A DNA stretch of 64,000 nucleotides from Meconema thalassinum (GCA_946902985.2 OX336391.1:145889074-145953073), one strand, 5' to 3'; numbered from the stretch's first letter, positions 44,140 through 56,227 are shown. Notes: generated by a model from the sequence alone, not told the origin. Made by a program: numbers and translations.

Positions 44140-47100
44140 TGAGCCCGTCAGAGGAGCTGCCAGGACAGCCAACAACCGAAATGACTTCCCTAACATCTCA
44201 TCAGCCGGATCTTACTGCCGAGAGGATCAGGTGAACTTCCAAACAGGCCAAAGCGGCACGAGAAACTATCGTCCACGGGGATCGTGGTACATGGTGACGA
44301 TGGGTCATAGACTGCCTAAGGAAAGGTTCACCTTAAAAGCTAGACTGAGAAAAGAAACACCCAGACTTATGTAAAACATCGTGAAAATTTATTGTAAAAT
44401 TGACAAACCCCTATCCTAGTTCGGAGGGTTTCTATCGGCTAATCCGCAAGCTAGTAAATAATCAAAAATAAAGAGCAGGTCCCTACCTGAGAAGTTACAG
44501 TAAACCCTCGCGAAAGATCTGTCTCACAATAATAAAGCAACAACGGCAACACTAGGAAAATGGTAAGACGAAAAACCCTAGGTCAAGTTACAAGATCAAG
44601 CTAATATCGGAATTTACATTTAACAGGGTAGCAAAACAAATCTAAGTTAGGATGATACCATCTCCACATTTACATTTAATATTAATTCATCTAGCTAAGT
44701 CCTATCAATTAATTACAAAATTTACGGCGGTGACGTCCGTAATATCAAACAATTACAATCAAAGCTATGTGACAAGCCATAAAAAACATCTAAGACATTC
44801 TTACGAACTAGGTGCTAATCAGCACACAAAATGGTAACATAGAGGATTCGTACACTTTTACATCAATAAATAAATAAATACAAGACCACAGTTTTATTCA
44901 AAGCCTGCCTACACCTTGGTTTACTGTTTGTAAGCCATAGTCATTTAACGTGTGTAATTACGGTGACGACTGCGTAGTGAAGACTACGTCTAACATCGTA
45001 TGGCCTGCGCTCCACCAGCTACGAACTAAAGGTTCGAGCAAGCTTCAGTCGCTACAAAAAGTGTCAGCTGTCCTAAAGTCATTTCCTCCAGGAAATACCT
45101 TCATTAGCACGGCTATGTCAGCAGGTTCCAAATGCAAATGAACAAGGTTAAATAGAAAGGATTCGTTAGTTATATTTTGCTTATCAAAATTATGCGTTTT
45201 ATTATTATGATGTCGGTTTAGATTATCGTTGGTTTATGGCGAATAATAGCTGACAAGCCTTGGCACGGAGCGTCTCCCTGAGATCATCTCTGCCGAAAAG
45301 CCTCGACTCAAAAGTCGGAATACAATCAACGAGCAATAACAACTCGGACACACAATAACACAAGTTACCAGCGGCGCACAGCTCGCGTTCAATAACTCTG
45401 GGACGGGCCTGGACACATCAGTTACCCTCCTTAAATATCTGGTCCACGGGAACAGTCCCGGACATGGTACACAAAATACCTTCATACATGAAAAAAACCC
45501 TCTTCACGGGGCTAGCCTACAACATACTATAAGAAACCTGACATAACTGTACACGTTGAAACAACGGTACACGCAAAAGGCGTTTAACTAACAAATGACA
45601 ATCTACAGAACATGTGAGCAGATACAGAAGTGGACACTGGGTTCCATGAGCTATCAATGCAATGAAAAATAAATGAATGCTACAAGCATTCTGTCCTGTG
45701 TTAACATCAGTCTGTCTCACTTAGAAGCAAGAGCTCTCACACGTGCGCTGGGAAGTATTCAAAAACCTGTTCGTGTCACAGCGGGCTACAAGCTCCCTGC
45801 GCTAATAGACACAACACATTGACTGGGCCGGCAGTTTAAGCAAGAAAATAACTGTAAAACTGGCCTCATAATAATACCTTCACCATAGGTTATAAACCTC
45901 GAGGAATGTGTGCATTAAAAGCACGCTATAAAGCTGAATACAAACATATAACTCTGTCTTTCATAGCAAAGACGTTTAAAAGATAGCAATGTCACTCATT
46001 GCTGGAGCACTCTGCTTTCAAAGATAAAATACTTCATAAGTTACTTGTATCAAACATCAAATAAATCACGTGTCATCACACTTGACACTAACAAAATAAT
46101 ATTATGGCGCAAACACCACTCTGCTGGATCTGCTTAATGATACGTTGGGAACTGGGTTCGATGCTAGGCTACAACGAAACATCCCTTTTACTTGTAAGGT
46201 CCACTTGACCTGGATGGCTTCTGAGCACATCTCGAATGAAATATAAATGCAGTTACAAAACTGGTAATTACAGTCGATTACCCAAATGATACGACTTCTC
46301 TAATGAAGTCAGGGGCGTAACATTGACTGGCTGCAAAAAGTGCAGTTAAAGAATCATGACCATGGCATCAGTTTGCCATAACAAGAGTCTGCTAAGACTT
46401 AAAATCACCCCAGATAGGGTTAAACAAAGTAGCCTCGAAATGACTACAGTCACGTTTAGCAATAGACAGAAATTGGCGTCCTATGACGTCCATCAGGTTG
46501 CACCGGGGTCGAACAAAATATCAAACCCAAGGGTGACTCACAATCACTGTAAATAAATGACATCTAATTATACTAATTACATTCCCTACCTATGAAATGG
46601 CTGTCACTAAGTTCGGCTGATTTACAATCTACACTAATCTAACTATAACACCAATGACTAGAACAAAGAAGGGTTGTACAAACTCACGATATGAAGGAGC
46701 CCACACTTAGCTCTCTGTCCAACGACAAGGGTTGAACAAAAGCACCTCTGGCTTTCAGGATTGGCATCGTCCTTATCAGAACTTCCATCTTGGCTCTCCC
46801 AAAGACCAGGGTTCGGTCTGTCCCTGTAGTTGACATCGTGAATGGGTTGGACATGCCTAGGAAAGGCATCCTCGATTCCTTCCTTCTCGTTCGACGTTCT
46901 TGAAGTTCCATAATCATGCTCGTTCCATCCGAGACATCTCCCTCATACCATAATGGTACTTAGCCCATTATCTCCGACTCGAACATGGTGTTGTAAATGT
47001 CGAACACGTGGTCGGTAATATTAGACATCATGTAGTTCATTATTACTTGAAAATTACAGTATGCTTCGTAGATATCACAGGCGTTAAACATATATCTGGT

Positions 47101-47949
47101 AACACAGCCTCTACACTTTGCAGATATCATTAATAAATGGCCATGCACTGATCTGCGTTTTCACACGTGCACAGATTCTACTTTGGCAATCACGTGGCAT
47201 CCGTGAAATGGGCGTCGATTTCTTGTGGATAAATCCACCGTAGCAATTTATATGAGATGTGTTTTAGTATAACACTTTTCTAATGTAACAATATCACAAT
47301 TACCTGTATATTTCGCACCAGGCTCTTAGCCCTCCACAAATCACGTGGGTATAAAAATGTGGTGCTACAGAATCGTCGAAAATTTACAATACTTGCCAAA
47401 TAAGTTCACTTTACTATTCGTGCTAATCACTACACTTTATAAATCGTGATTCGCAATACAATGGTGCTCGATGACACTTGATAATATTTCCTCGCTGAAA
47501 AGCGGACTGTTTCCACGTCTTATACGACGGATATCTCAACACGCCTCAATCGGGCGGATTCCCAAGACGTAGTGCCCGGAACTGCGTTCCTCGTGGAATC
47601 AAGTCGTCAAACTAAGTCGTTGAGAGACTACTTACATTCCTATTTGCGTATCTGCAATGATATTACCATACCTTAAAGTGAAAAAACATTCTCCAAAATG
47701 TTTCAATAATACTGAATGACGAAATGGAATATTCTGAGTCTCGTAGAAAGATAAGGTTGATTAATAAGACCTCAGATAAATAATTAGCAGACTTCACCAA
47801 AGTCAAAAGTGCGATCCTCCGCTACTCCAAAGAGAATTGTATAAGCTCGCAGCTTCTCGTGGCTTTCTGGGTGTGTTCAAAGGTAGTATATCCCATCATA
47901 AATGTGTTGCCATGAAAAATATCACATGAACCTTAGCTCAGCGGGTTCA
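44140..47949 (-). mobile_element. Solo LTR, 3.8 kb, inside the minisatellite
   Basis: Begins TGAGCCCG and ends CGGGTTCA, with the duplication ATAT on both sides (44136-44139 and 47950-47953). Removing it rejoins a minisatellite unit in register (AATTCGATAT then AAGACTTTTCATTTCG). The ends resemble those of the 2.8-kb solo LTR, so the two may be related families. Orientation is inferred. ORFs of up to 83 codons inside have no recognisable motif. Confidence 0.7.
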
Positions 47950-48072
47950 ATATAAGACTTTTCATTTCGCCTCTGGCACGAAATGAAAACCGCTACAGTC
48001 TCTTAATTTTGCTCCCGGCGCGAAATAACATTTTTAACGACTGTTATTTTTGCTCTTGGTATGACAAAAATT

Positions 48073-48339
48073 GCTGGCCCCATGGTGTTGGGGATAGCGT
48101 GCCTGCTTCTCACCTGGAGACCCCGGGTTCGATTCCCGGCTCCGATAGTGATTTTAGAAACGGACGTGTGGGTTGGAACGGGGTGCACTCAGCCTCGAGA
48201 GTAGCTGTCTGAAAGTCACGAAAACCAAGATTAACGGCCGAGGGAACCCGATGCGCTGACCAATATCTGCAGATGCCTGGGCAGCGGTCGCTTCGTAGGC
48301 CTAGGCCTTTCATGGGATGTAGTGCCACGGTTTATTTTA
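48073..48339 (+). mobile_element. tRNA-headed SINE in the left arm
   Basis: Head GTTGGGGATAGCGTGCCTGC (A box region) and CCGGGTTCGATTCCCGG (B box), body with CGGACGTGTGGGTTGG, end GCCACGGTTTATTTTA. Flanks are near-identical: ATGACAAAAATT on the left and ATGACACAAAATT on the right (12-13-bp duplication with one change). Confidence 0.8.
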
Positions 48340-49123
48340 ATGACACAAAATTCCCAAACAGCATTTAGTTTCGCCCTCGGCGTGAATTTAAAATGCATGG
48401 AACATATCATTTCATGTCTGAAATTAAATCTGGTCTGGCATGTGAAACAAAATGGTTGTGGACGCGTTAACATTTTAATTTCGCCATGAGCGTGATATTC
48501 GGGTGCGAAATGATATTGATTGTAAGCGCGAAAATTAAAATGGAAACAAAATGTAATTCTAAGCACAATAACATAATGAAAGGCGACGCAAAACTAATTG
48601 CAGTGCGAAACGAAATACTGTACGTGGCACAGGGGTTTGCTTTCGTGCCATGGTCAGTATAAATGCGCTGAGGGTAAGAAGGAAGTAGTAAGGAATGCCA
48701 AGCCCCCCCCCCCCCCCCCGAACTTTCGGGAAGTGTAAGAATAAAAATGTAGAAATGAGAGGAATGACTCCTCAACCCTGTTGTTCGAGTAACCCGCCTC
48801 CGAAACAGAACTCCATATACGCCGCGGTACTACCACAGACGATTTTCTGTTATTCGTAACTCTTCAGTCAGTCAACATTAATTTACCCGATAACTGGGTG
48901 GGGTACAACCTATATAAGATGTAAGTAACACTCCTGAAAAAAAATACATGTATTAGATTTAAGATCACTAAAATTGTTGCATTATAATCGTGACCATAAA
49001 CTAATACATATAATGTTATTTACATATTACTGTATATACATTGTACCCCTTCCAGTTATTGGGCAAATTAGTGTTGACTGACTGAAGAGTTAAACTGACA
49101 ATTTGTATTGTAATTGGAGTTCT

Positions 49124-49435
49124 TCACTTATCTTGAATGTCTGTCCACACAGCACATTCGTCTTCTTGTTCGCTATAGAACAAGTAAAGGTACTTGTTGC
49201 CCCATTGCGTTATGAACGTCAGGGAGGGCCAGCCACGAGTCCGAGGTGCAGTCAAGGACGATGATGTTGATGCCATAGCACTGACTTTCTCCTCTACTGG
49301 AGTGATGACCATTGTATGACTCACGTTGCTGTTGCAGCCCTGCAGATTGTGCAGGCGGTGAACGGTAATAAGACTGCTACTGCTGCCAACGTCAGGACTT
49401 TGAAAATCGCTCCGAACATAATTTCACTCTCGAAA
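49124..49435 (-). CDS. Open frame in the unique centre of the hAT-like element (hypothetical)
   Basis: About 100 codons remain open on the minus strand from a TGA just above 49435 to the stop at 49124, with the first ATG at ~49312 (MVITPVEEK). The end (WPSLTFITQWGNKYLYLFY ... CAVWTDIQDK) has ordinary protein composition, with no low complexity. In another frame, an ATG near 49422 opens a signal-peptide-like stretch (MFGAIFKVLTLAAVAVLLPF) that reaches a GTGAGT splice-donor-like site near 49326. I recognise no family. It could be a captured host gene fragment, an unrelated TE remnant or chance; length alone does not decide. Confidence 0.3.
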
Positions 49436-49439
49436 CGAA

Positions 49440-49930
49440 TACATTTTAATTTCATCAACGAAATGAAATGTTCCATTCATTTTAAATTCACATCGGAGGG
49501 CGAAACTAAATACTGTTTGGGAATTTTATTTCACTTCGGGTGCGAAATTAACGGTTTGTAACGAATTTTATTTCGCGCAGGGAGCGAAATTAAAAGTCTG
49601 TAACCGAGTTTTATTTCGCGCCGGGAGCGAAATTAAAAGTCTGTAACGAATTTTATTTCGCACCGGAAGCGAAATTTAAACTCTGTATTGAATGTTATTT
49701 TGCGACGCGAGGAAAATTAAAAGTCTGTAATGAATTGCATTTCGTGCCGGGAGTGAAATTAAAAGACTGCAACGAATTTTATTTCGCTCCGGAAGCGAAA
49801 TTAAAAGCCTGTATCGAATTTTATTTTGCGCCGCGAGTGAAATTAAAAGTCTGTAGTGAATTGTATTTCGCGCCGGGATCGAAATTAAAAGATTGTAACG
49901 ATTTTTTTCTCGCCGTGAGTGAAATTTTAT
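49440..49930 (-). repeat. 43-bp minisatellite, right arm of hAT-like element
   Basis: About 10 units of the same repeat as the left arm but reversed (GCGCCGGGAGCGAAATTAAA, AGTCTGTAACGAATTTTA). It is followed by a degenerate stretch and the inverted terminal repeat ending at 50130. Confidence 0.9.
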
Positions 49931-50174
49931 TCAATTGTACAATATAATTTCGCGTTGCTATTAAGTTTAGCGTTGATTTCGCTACGTCATTTCGCTTCGA
50001 ATTAAGTTTCGCTTCGATTTAATTTCCCGCCGACAATCATAGTCATTTCGCTCCCGAGTATCGCGCTCACGGCGAAATTCAAATATATTCGCCCCCACAG
50101 CCATACATTTCGTTTCGCATGCCAGCCCTGATTCAAGGGCATACCACTAAATCCCAGGGGGAATTGCGACTACT

Positions 50175-51326
50175 ATCGACCAAAATATTATGTGTACTCG
50201 AGTTTGAAGGTTGTTTGTGAAGTAACCAATAGACCTACATAAAATCCAATAACATCATCATTTTCTTCGTTCTGTTTTACGTTAGTTCATGTTGGTTTGG
50301 AATTTTTTTTTATATTTTAATATTTCTTATCGCAGTTGGAACACAAAAAGTGCCCGTTTTTAAGCGTGTTTCAACCATGCGTCACATTTAAGAATTATTA
50401 TCTCACAAACCCGTCAACAGATCGAATCCAAATTTTAACACAATATACATTGGAATGTTGTATAACTGGTTCTTTAATTTTAAAATTTTGTATGGCCAAG
50501 AAACAAAGTTGTTATCATTTTGGTAAGGTAACTTTTTCTCGGCTCCGGTTGGTTTGAAAATGTAGTTCTTGATCGCGTCGTAATCCTTATACATCAAAAA
50601 GGTATGCTGTATGACTGTGAAATACGTAAATTAATTCACTTATTTTATATCGGTTTGTATTTGTATGGGGAATTAAGACATGGTTCACCAGTTGGCCGCT
50701 CCAGTAAAAGCTGTACAGCGTTGCCAAGATAGGCTCCCTCACTCGTCATGGCGCGCTTCGCTCGGAAGTGATGGGCTCCATATCAGCAACGCTGTACAGA
50801 ATTTCCCGGAGCGTCTAGCTGGTGAACCATGTCTTAATTCCCCAACAACAAACCGATGTACAATAAGTGGATTAATTTACGTATTTCACAGTCATACAAC
50901 ATAACTTTTTGATGTATAAGGATTACAACGCAACCAAGAACTATATTTTACAACCACCCCGAGCCGAGAAATAGTTACCTTACAAAAATGATAACAAAAT
51001 TCGTTCTTGAACACACAAAATTTTGAAATTAATCAACCTGTTATACAACATTCCAATGTATATTGTGCTAAAATTTGGATTCGATCTGATAATGGATTTG
51101 TGAGATAATAATTATTAAATGTGACGCATGGTTGAAACACGCTTAAAACGGTCACCTTTTGTGTTTCAACTGCGATAAAAAAATATATATAAATAAAAAG
51201 TTCCAAACCTACATGAACTAACGTAAAATAGAACGACGAAAATGATTGTTTGTGGATTTTATATAGGTCTATTGGTTACTTCACAAACAACCTTCAAACT
51301 CGAGTGCACATAATATTTTGGTTGAC
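50175..51326. mobile_element. Large foldback element, ~540-bp arms
   Basis: A 1.15-kb palindrome. TCGACCAAAATATTATGTG at the left pairs with CACATAATATTTTGGTTGA at the right, and similarity (roughly 80-90%) runs through GAACTAACGTAAAA-type and GACGCATGGTTGAAACACGC words to the centre. There CTGTACAGCGTTGC faces GCAACGCTGTACAG around a ~60-bp loop (about 50737-50788). No coding potential. It starts only ~40 bp after the hAT-like element's duplication. Confidence 0.85.
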
Positions 51327-52609
51327 AGAAAGTACTGTACCAAGAAAAGGAAGCCAGGCCCTAAGAAAAACCTCTACACATACATAAGATTTTTTTCCCT
51401 AGTTTATATTTGAAATTATATATTTCTTTACGCTTGCATTAGAGAATGTGTAAAGTACTGAGCAGTTTTTATTTCACTTTAAATTTATTTGTACAAGTTG
51501 GATGACTAAACGTCACCCCACAATATGCAAGCTACATGGCTGAACAGCGGTTGCTTGGTAGAACTAGGCCCTTCAACGGCTGTCGCGCCACGGGTTTTGT
51601 CTTTTTTTGAACTTCTAATATATAAGTGTAAGAGTACAAGACCACGAACTATTCAGTGACAACTTTTTTCAGAGAAGAGAGTTCGAATTCAAAAGGAAAC
51701 AATGCCTTGTGTGGAAAAGTAAGACGTAGCCATTGTGAAAATGGAAAATTGGTCTCCATAGATACTGACGACAGTCAAGCGCAAGTTCTCTAGGTGAAAG
51801 CGTCCTGCATAAATATCCACTTCCTTTGTACGCTCACGGAAAACGAAGAAAAGTCCCAGCAGAGCTTGTGTATTGGCGTATTGAACGAAATAAAAGGTAA
51901 GGAATTGAAACAATGTATCTTACAGCAGATGTTTATTGCCATTCAGAAATTCCTTCTTATTTTATGATTTTTTCCTAGGAAACTGTCATCAGTCCAACAT
52001 CTCTCATTGACTAGTTCACCAGTCAATCAACCAACCATTGTGGTTGCACCTGATGTTCAGTTGTGTCTTGTGTTTCGCAGGGTTTTCCACACTCCCTCCA
52101 GGTAAATGCCGAGATAGTACCTTACTTGAAGACTCAGGGCACCTGCCCCATCCCTGGCTCTAATACAGTAACACACATAGTCAACTACATGGGACTGATG
52201 ACCAAGATGTCCCAAGCCCCTACAATGTATTATTATCAACAAGAACAAGAACAAGAATGTTTGAGAAAGTAAGAAAGTATCTGTATAAACACATTGTGTC
52301 AACGTTACATAAGCGTGACATTAATATAATTTTATTGCTCAGATATTGTTCCACGCCTAGGCACTTGTACATGTAACTCGCCGAACTACAATATTCGTCA
52401 ACTCGGCGTGTTCATCATTTTCCTTGAGCTAGAGATCTTGTGTAGCCGCGCCGCTACTCCTACCACCCTTTTCAAAACAATTCCCAAACTAATGTCGACG
52501 ATTCCATTCACCCGATTTTATTTATGAAAAATGCATTGGAATCAGGAAATAAATCTCCGTTTTCGTATTACCAGTTTTTTCATATTTTAAGCTGAAATAT
52601 AAAAAACTG
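51327..52609. other. Unassigned; one short dispersed-repeat piece
   Basis: No ORF with motifs. Around 52110-52235 (GCACCTGCCCCATCCC, GGGACTGATGACCAAGATGT) looks like the end of an insect dispersed repeat, but boundaries are unclear. Confidence 0.4.
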
Positions 52610-53633
52610 CTAGTACCGTCTTTGTTTTTTACATTTTGGAAAATGCATTGAATTGATATCAATTCTATTGCACTCTAGTATACATAGTGGTTTTGACATC
52701 GCAAATACATTTAGTCTTAGTAGTAACTGGCTGCTGCACAGACTGCTGTGTTGCCTGCTGGTGTGTCCCTTCCCCGTGCTGTCCGATCGTGACGTCACAG
52801 TTCCCTCTTCATTGCTATGTAAAGTAGTCAGGGATGTTTCAGCTACGTTATCTGATGGTTGAGTTACTTCCGCAATGCTATATGTGTTTGTAGAATGGGG
52901 CCTGTTATGAAAGGCCTCTGATATGGCTGGATATTCAGGGGAAGGTACTGCAGTTTCCATGTCGGTAGTGTTGCTTAGCTTACTACTCCCATCGGACTCG
53001 CCCAGCACCGTGCTGTAGGTTTGATGTCTGACATGAAGTACCGCGCGATTCCTTCTGTTCGGACAGTCTATTTGTATGTGGGAGGTTTCTTTACAATAAA
53101 AGCAATACTTAGCTTGTCCTTCATATGTTAACAAAACTTTATAATCATTGACCGTCAAATATGATGGAATGGGGTATTTAAGTTCAATTGTTACAATACG
53201 TATGCCATTACTTACAGCAGAAAATTCGTATACTTCATTCCAGCACTCGTTCGGTATGTCCTTGAGAACTCCATGCGTAGAAAGCACGCGGGAGAGCCTT
53301 TCATTGTTGACTTCGGGAGGAGATTACACAGACACGCACACGTTTTGTTAAAGAGTCTGAAGCAGTGATAGTTATTTTTGTGGTGTTACCGCTAGCTAGC
53401 CAGAAGGATTTCACACCTTCATGTCGAGATAATATATTTTCATAAAGTAAGGTGTACACTAATTTAATGTACACTGAATGTTCCCCGTTGTCTAGTTGAT
53501 TCGCTAGTACTTGATCTCTATTAAGCTTCAGGTCGTTTGCTATCCACCTAGGCCTATGTATTTCAAGTGGTGTCGGTCTGTTGTTCCTTTCTTCAAAAGC
53601 GCATTTAAGAGTGATTTTCCGTACTTTCGCCAC
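52610..53633 (-). pseudogene. Non-LTR retrotransposon ORF1 (gag-like, zinc knuckle), frameshifted
   Basis: Two overlapping minus-strand frames form one ORF1-type protein. The first (53633 to 53301) starts MAKVRKITLKCAFEER and reads up to a region before SLTKRVRV. One or two bases later the second (to 52610) continues through EVNNERLSRVL, LSTHGVLKDIPNECW and the CCHC knuckle CFYCKETSHIQIDCP. It then enters a Ser/Thr-rich tail and stops. Such ORF1 proteins bind the LINE RNA. The frame break is near 53330. No ORF2 follows, so the copy is a truncated relic. Jockey/I-like affiliation is likely but not proven. Confidence 0.75.
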
Positions 53634-53644
53634 TTTCGCAAGTT

Positions 53645-54718
53645 CAACAAGCAGTTCCGTGACAAACTAAGGAGCCTATTTTCCTTAAACTTAAAGATTC
53701 ATGCCAATGTTTAATCTATATGGAACTATCTAAGTTAATGACGAAATTAAGTTGGTAATATCAAAATTTCTAATTAATTAGAAATATACCTGCACTACAG
53801 TTGGAAGCCCTGGTGACTTAATATATTCTTAGTTCCATCTCTTAAGGTACAGAATACAAAATTTGATTGAAGTTCAATGTATAACGTGGACGTTACATGC
53901 AGTTAGATATTGGATCTATCAGCGCCCGTAAAATCATGTTGGCAGCAATGTCATGCATGTCTTGGTCAGAAATAATCTGGCATATTATGATCTATTTTTG
54001 TGCCAATTTTGGACGAAATCCATTTGTATGTATAGAAGTTACATGCATTTTAGAATTGAACCTATCATCAGGCTTAGAATCATGTTAGCGGCATTGGCAT
54101 AATATTAGTTACTCCAAATTAATCTAGAATGTCAGGTACTATACGTGTGCAAATTTTAGAGTTGTTGGCTTGCATGCATTCTGATATATTAATATAAGGG
54201 TAAAAAAGTAGAGACAGCAATTATCAACAGTTGTCATCAGCTGGTTGCTCTTAAGAATACGCATAGTGATATCTGGTTATGTACACATAGTAGACTAAAT
54301 ACGAAATTTGGTTGAAATCTAATTGATAGTGTAGAAGTTCTATTAGTTAAAAATTTGACCTATCAGCATGCTTAGAATCATTTTGCCAACACTGTCATGT
54401 ATGGCCTCCTGGAAATTAAACTGAAATATTATTATCTATATAATTATGTGTCAATTTTGAAATAGCTCCCATGCATACCTTCCAAGATATCCAACATGGA
54501 GCTCAAATTTCAATTGCGGTGTTTCAGCAGTTGGTAGCACTGACTTCATTTTCATGGCCTTGAGATATTCATACCAAATTTGGTTTTGATTGCTTCAGCC
54601 GTTTAGGAGTTGATAAGCGGTGGGACATGCACAGACAGACAGACAGACATTTGCCCAGATCGATCTCATAAGTCTACTTTTTCCTCATTTTTGCAAATTG
54701 TGAAAAGTAGGCTAAAAA
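53645..54718 (+). repeat. Repeat family C, copy 1
   Basis: Starts AACAAGCAGTTCCGTGAC. It contains repeated blocks such as AAATTTGGTTGAAATC and CATGTTGGCAGC, then CAGCCGTTTAGGAGTTGATA, a CAGACAGACAG tract and CGATCTCATAAGTCTAC. It ends AAGTAGGCTA. Non-coding; a second copy lies at 58.4-59.8 kb. Confidence 0.7.
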
Positions 54719-54894
54719 TACAATACCCTATCACGGTAAGCACTTCCGAGTATTTATTAACCTCGCGGCTAAACTCAGAACCTAACACGACGTAGGTCGC
54801 AAAGTGACACTTCCACTCTTTCTACTCTATGGAGTTCTCCAACGCAAATTGTATCAAAATGGTGCCATTCTCAATCGATGATGCCGTTTGTAAT

Positions 54895-55620
54895 ATATAA
54901 ACGATATGCGAATAACGTTATTAGTCCGAATAACGGTATTGAGGGAATATTTTTCGATAGATATATTCAAATAACGTTATTTCTAGTGAGCACTACCATT
55001 TCGTTCCTGCGATAACCGATATCCGATTAACGTTATTAGTCCGAATAACGGTATTGGGGGAATAATGTTCGAGAGATGTATTCAAATAACGTTATTTTCC
55101 TGCGATAACCGATATCCAAATAACGTTATTAGTCCGAATAACGGTATTGGTTTTTTTAGAGATCTATTCAAATAACGTTATTTCTAGTGAGCACTACCAT
55201 TTCGTTCCTGAGATAACCAATATCCGAATAACGTTATTAATCCTAATAACGGTATTGGGGGAATATTTTTCGAGATATGTATTCCGATAACGTTATTTCA
55301 GGCGGGCACTAACATTTCGTTCCTTGGTTAACTGATATTCGAATAACGTTATCAGTCCAAATAACGATATTAGGAGATTTTTTTCGAGATATGTATTCCT
55401 ATAACGTTATTTCAGGTGGGCATTAGTATTTCGTTTCTACGATAACCGATATCCGAAGAACGTTATTAGTCCGAATAACGGTATTAGGGGATATTTTTCG
55501 AGAGACTTATTCAAATAACGTTATTTCTGTCGGACAATACTATTTCGTTTCTACGATAACCAATATCAGAATAACGTTATATGGCCCAATAACGTTACCA
55601 TGCGATACAAATGACTTCCG
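54895..55620. repeat. TAACGTTA minisatellite, right arm
   Basis: About six ~116-bp dimers with AATAACGTTATT every ~58 bp and AATAACGGTATT between (54911, 54969, 55027, 55085 and on). The internal AGTCCGAATAACGGTAT word points the same way as in the left array, although the outermost 24 bp of the element are inverted. Confidence 0.85.
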
Positions 55621-55721
55621 GATATGAAACGTAACGACCACAATGTGACCAAGACCCATTTTGTTACATAATCTACCCGAACAACCATTTTCGTTATGTT
55701 AAGTTATGAAGCCTTGGATTA

Positions 55722-55797
55722 GCCTATTCTATATGTAGGCCATAGAGTTATGAACTATTATTCAAACGCTGACATCGATTGCATGATTGGGTTGGTT
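55722..55797 (-). repeat. Family B host copy, piece 4
   Basis: CTATATGTAGGCCATAGAGT ... GATTGCATGATT continues the family B text that stopped at 32270. It is then broken by a LINE 3' fragment. Confidence 0.85.
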
Positions 55798-56227
55798 GAG
55801 TCTTCAGTCTTTTGACTGGTTTGATGCAACTCGACATGCTTCCCTGTCCTGAGCTAATCGTTTCATCCCTACATAGCTACCACACCCTACATCAGAGGCA
55901 ATCTTTTGAACATATTCTAACCGTGGTCTACCCCTACAGTTCTTATCTTCGACCCTTCCTTCTATAACTACGTTTGCTATTCCTGGGTGTCTTAGTATGT
56001 GTCCTACCAAGCTAAATCTTCTCTTCATTAGCAGTAGCCGGAAACATCTCTCTTCTCCCACTCATCTTAATACCTCTTCATTCGTAACCCTATCTACCCA
56101 TCTGATCTTCATCATTCTCCTTTAACACCACATTTCAAACGCTTCAATTCTCCTCTTTTCTGCTGCTTCAACAGTCCAAGTTTCACTTCCATACAGTGCC
56201 ACGCTCCAGTCAAAGCTCTTCAAAAAT
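55797..56227 (-). pseudogene. LINE 3' fragment, copy 2
   Basis: Minus-strand C-terminal end of the same LINE family as at 5.6-6.2 kb: LVGHILRHPGIANVVIEGRV, CRGRPRLEYV, QDREACRVASNQSKD and the stop near 55804. It is severely 5'-truncated. It interrupts family B; ATGATT occurs at both junctions and is the likely target duplication. Confidence 0.8.

Larger units (their letters stand above)
43531..50130. mobile_element. hAT-like element with inverted minisatellite arms (6.6 kb)
   Basis: Inverted ends CAGGRCTGGCATGC followed by AAACGAAATGTAT, flanked by a perfect 8-bp duplication ATTCAAGG (43523-43530 and 50131-50138), as in hAT transposons. Inside each end lies a long array of a ~43-bp unit (TTTTAATTTCGCTCCCGGCG, GAAATAAAATTC). 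The arrays are in opposite orientation, so the termini can fold back. The left arm was later split by a 3.8-kb solo LTR and a SINE. Without these the element would be ~2.5 kb. The centre (~48.6-49.4 kb) is unique and contains a short ORF, but no transposase. The layout recalls Drosophila FB elements, although those belong to a different superfamily. Confidence 0.8.
32271..55715. mobile_element. Candidate 23.4-kb composite insertion with minisatellite arms
   Basis: Both ends carry CCAAGGCTTCATAAC in inverted orientation (32273 and ending at 55717), matching at 22 of the first 24 bp. Both are followed by TAACGTTA-rich ~116-bp-period arrays. GGATTA flanks both outer ends (32265-32270 and 55716-55721), but the exact cut and duplication length are ambiguous. 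The family B sequence left of it (ending at GGATTA) continues directly on the right, as expected for one insertion. No transposase is visible. The cargo is other repeats: family B copies, solo LTRs, a hAT-like element, a foldback and a LINE relic. An alternative is two separate related insertions with deletion or rearrangement between them. Confidence 0.55.

Noticed and set aside
48103..48140. A genuine tRNA gene from the CCGGGTTCGATTCCCGG box
   Set aside because: The box lies in a SINE with body and duplication; no complete cloverleaf with acceptor stem can be drawn. The same applies to the other tRNA-like heads.
52063..52272. Short ORF MSCVSQGFPHSLQVNAEIVP... as a gene
   Set aside because: It overlaps a dispersed repeat end and has no conserved domain or splice context.
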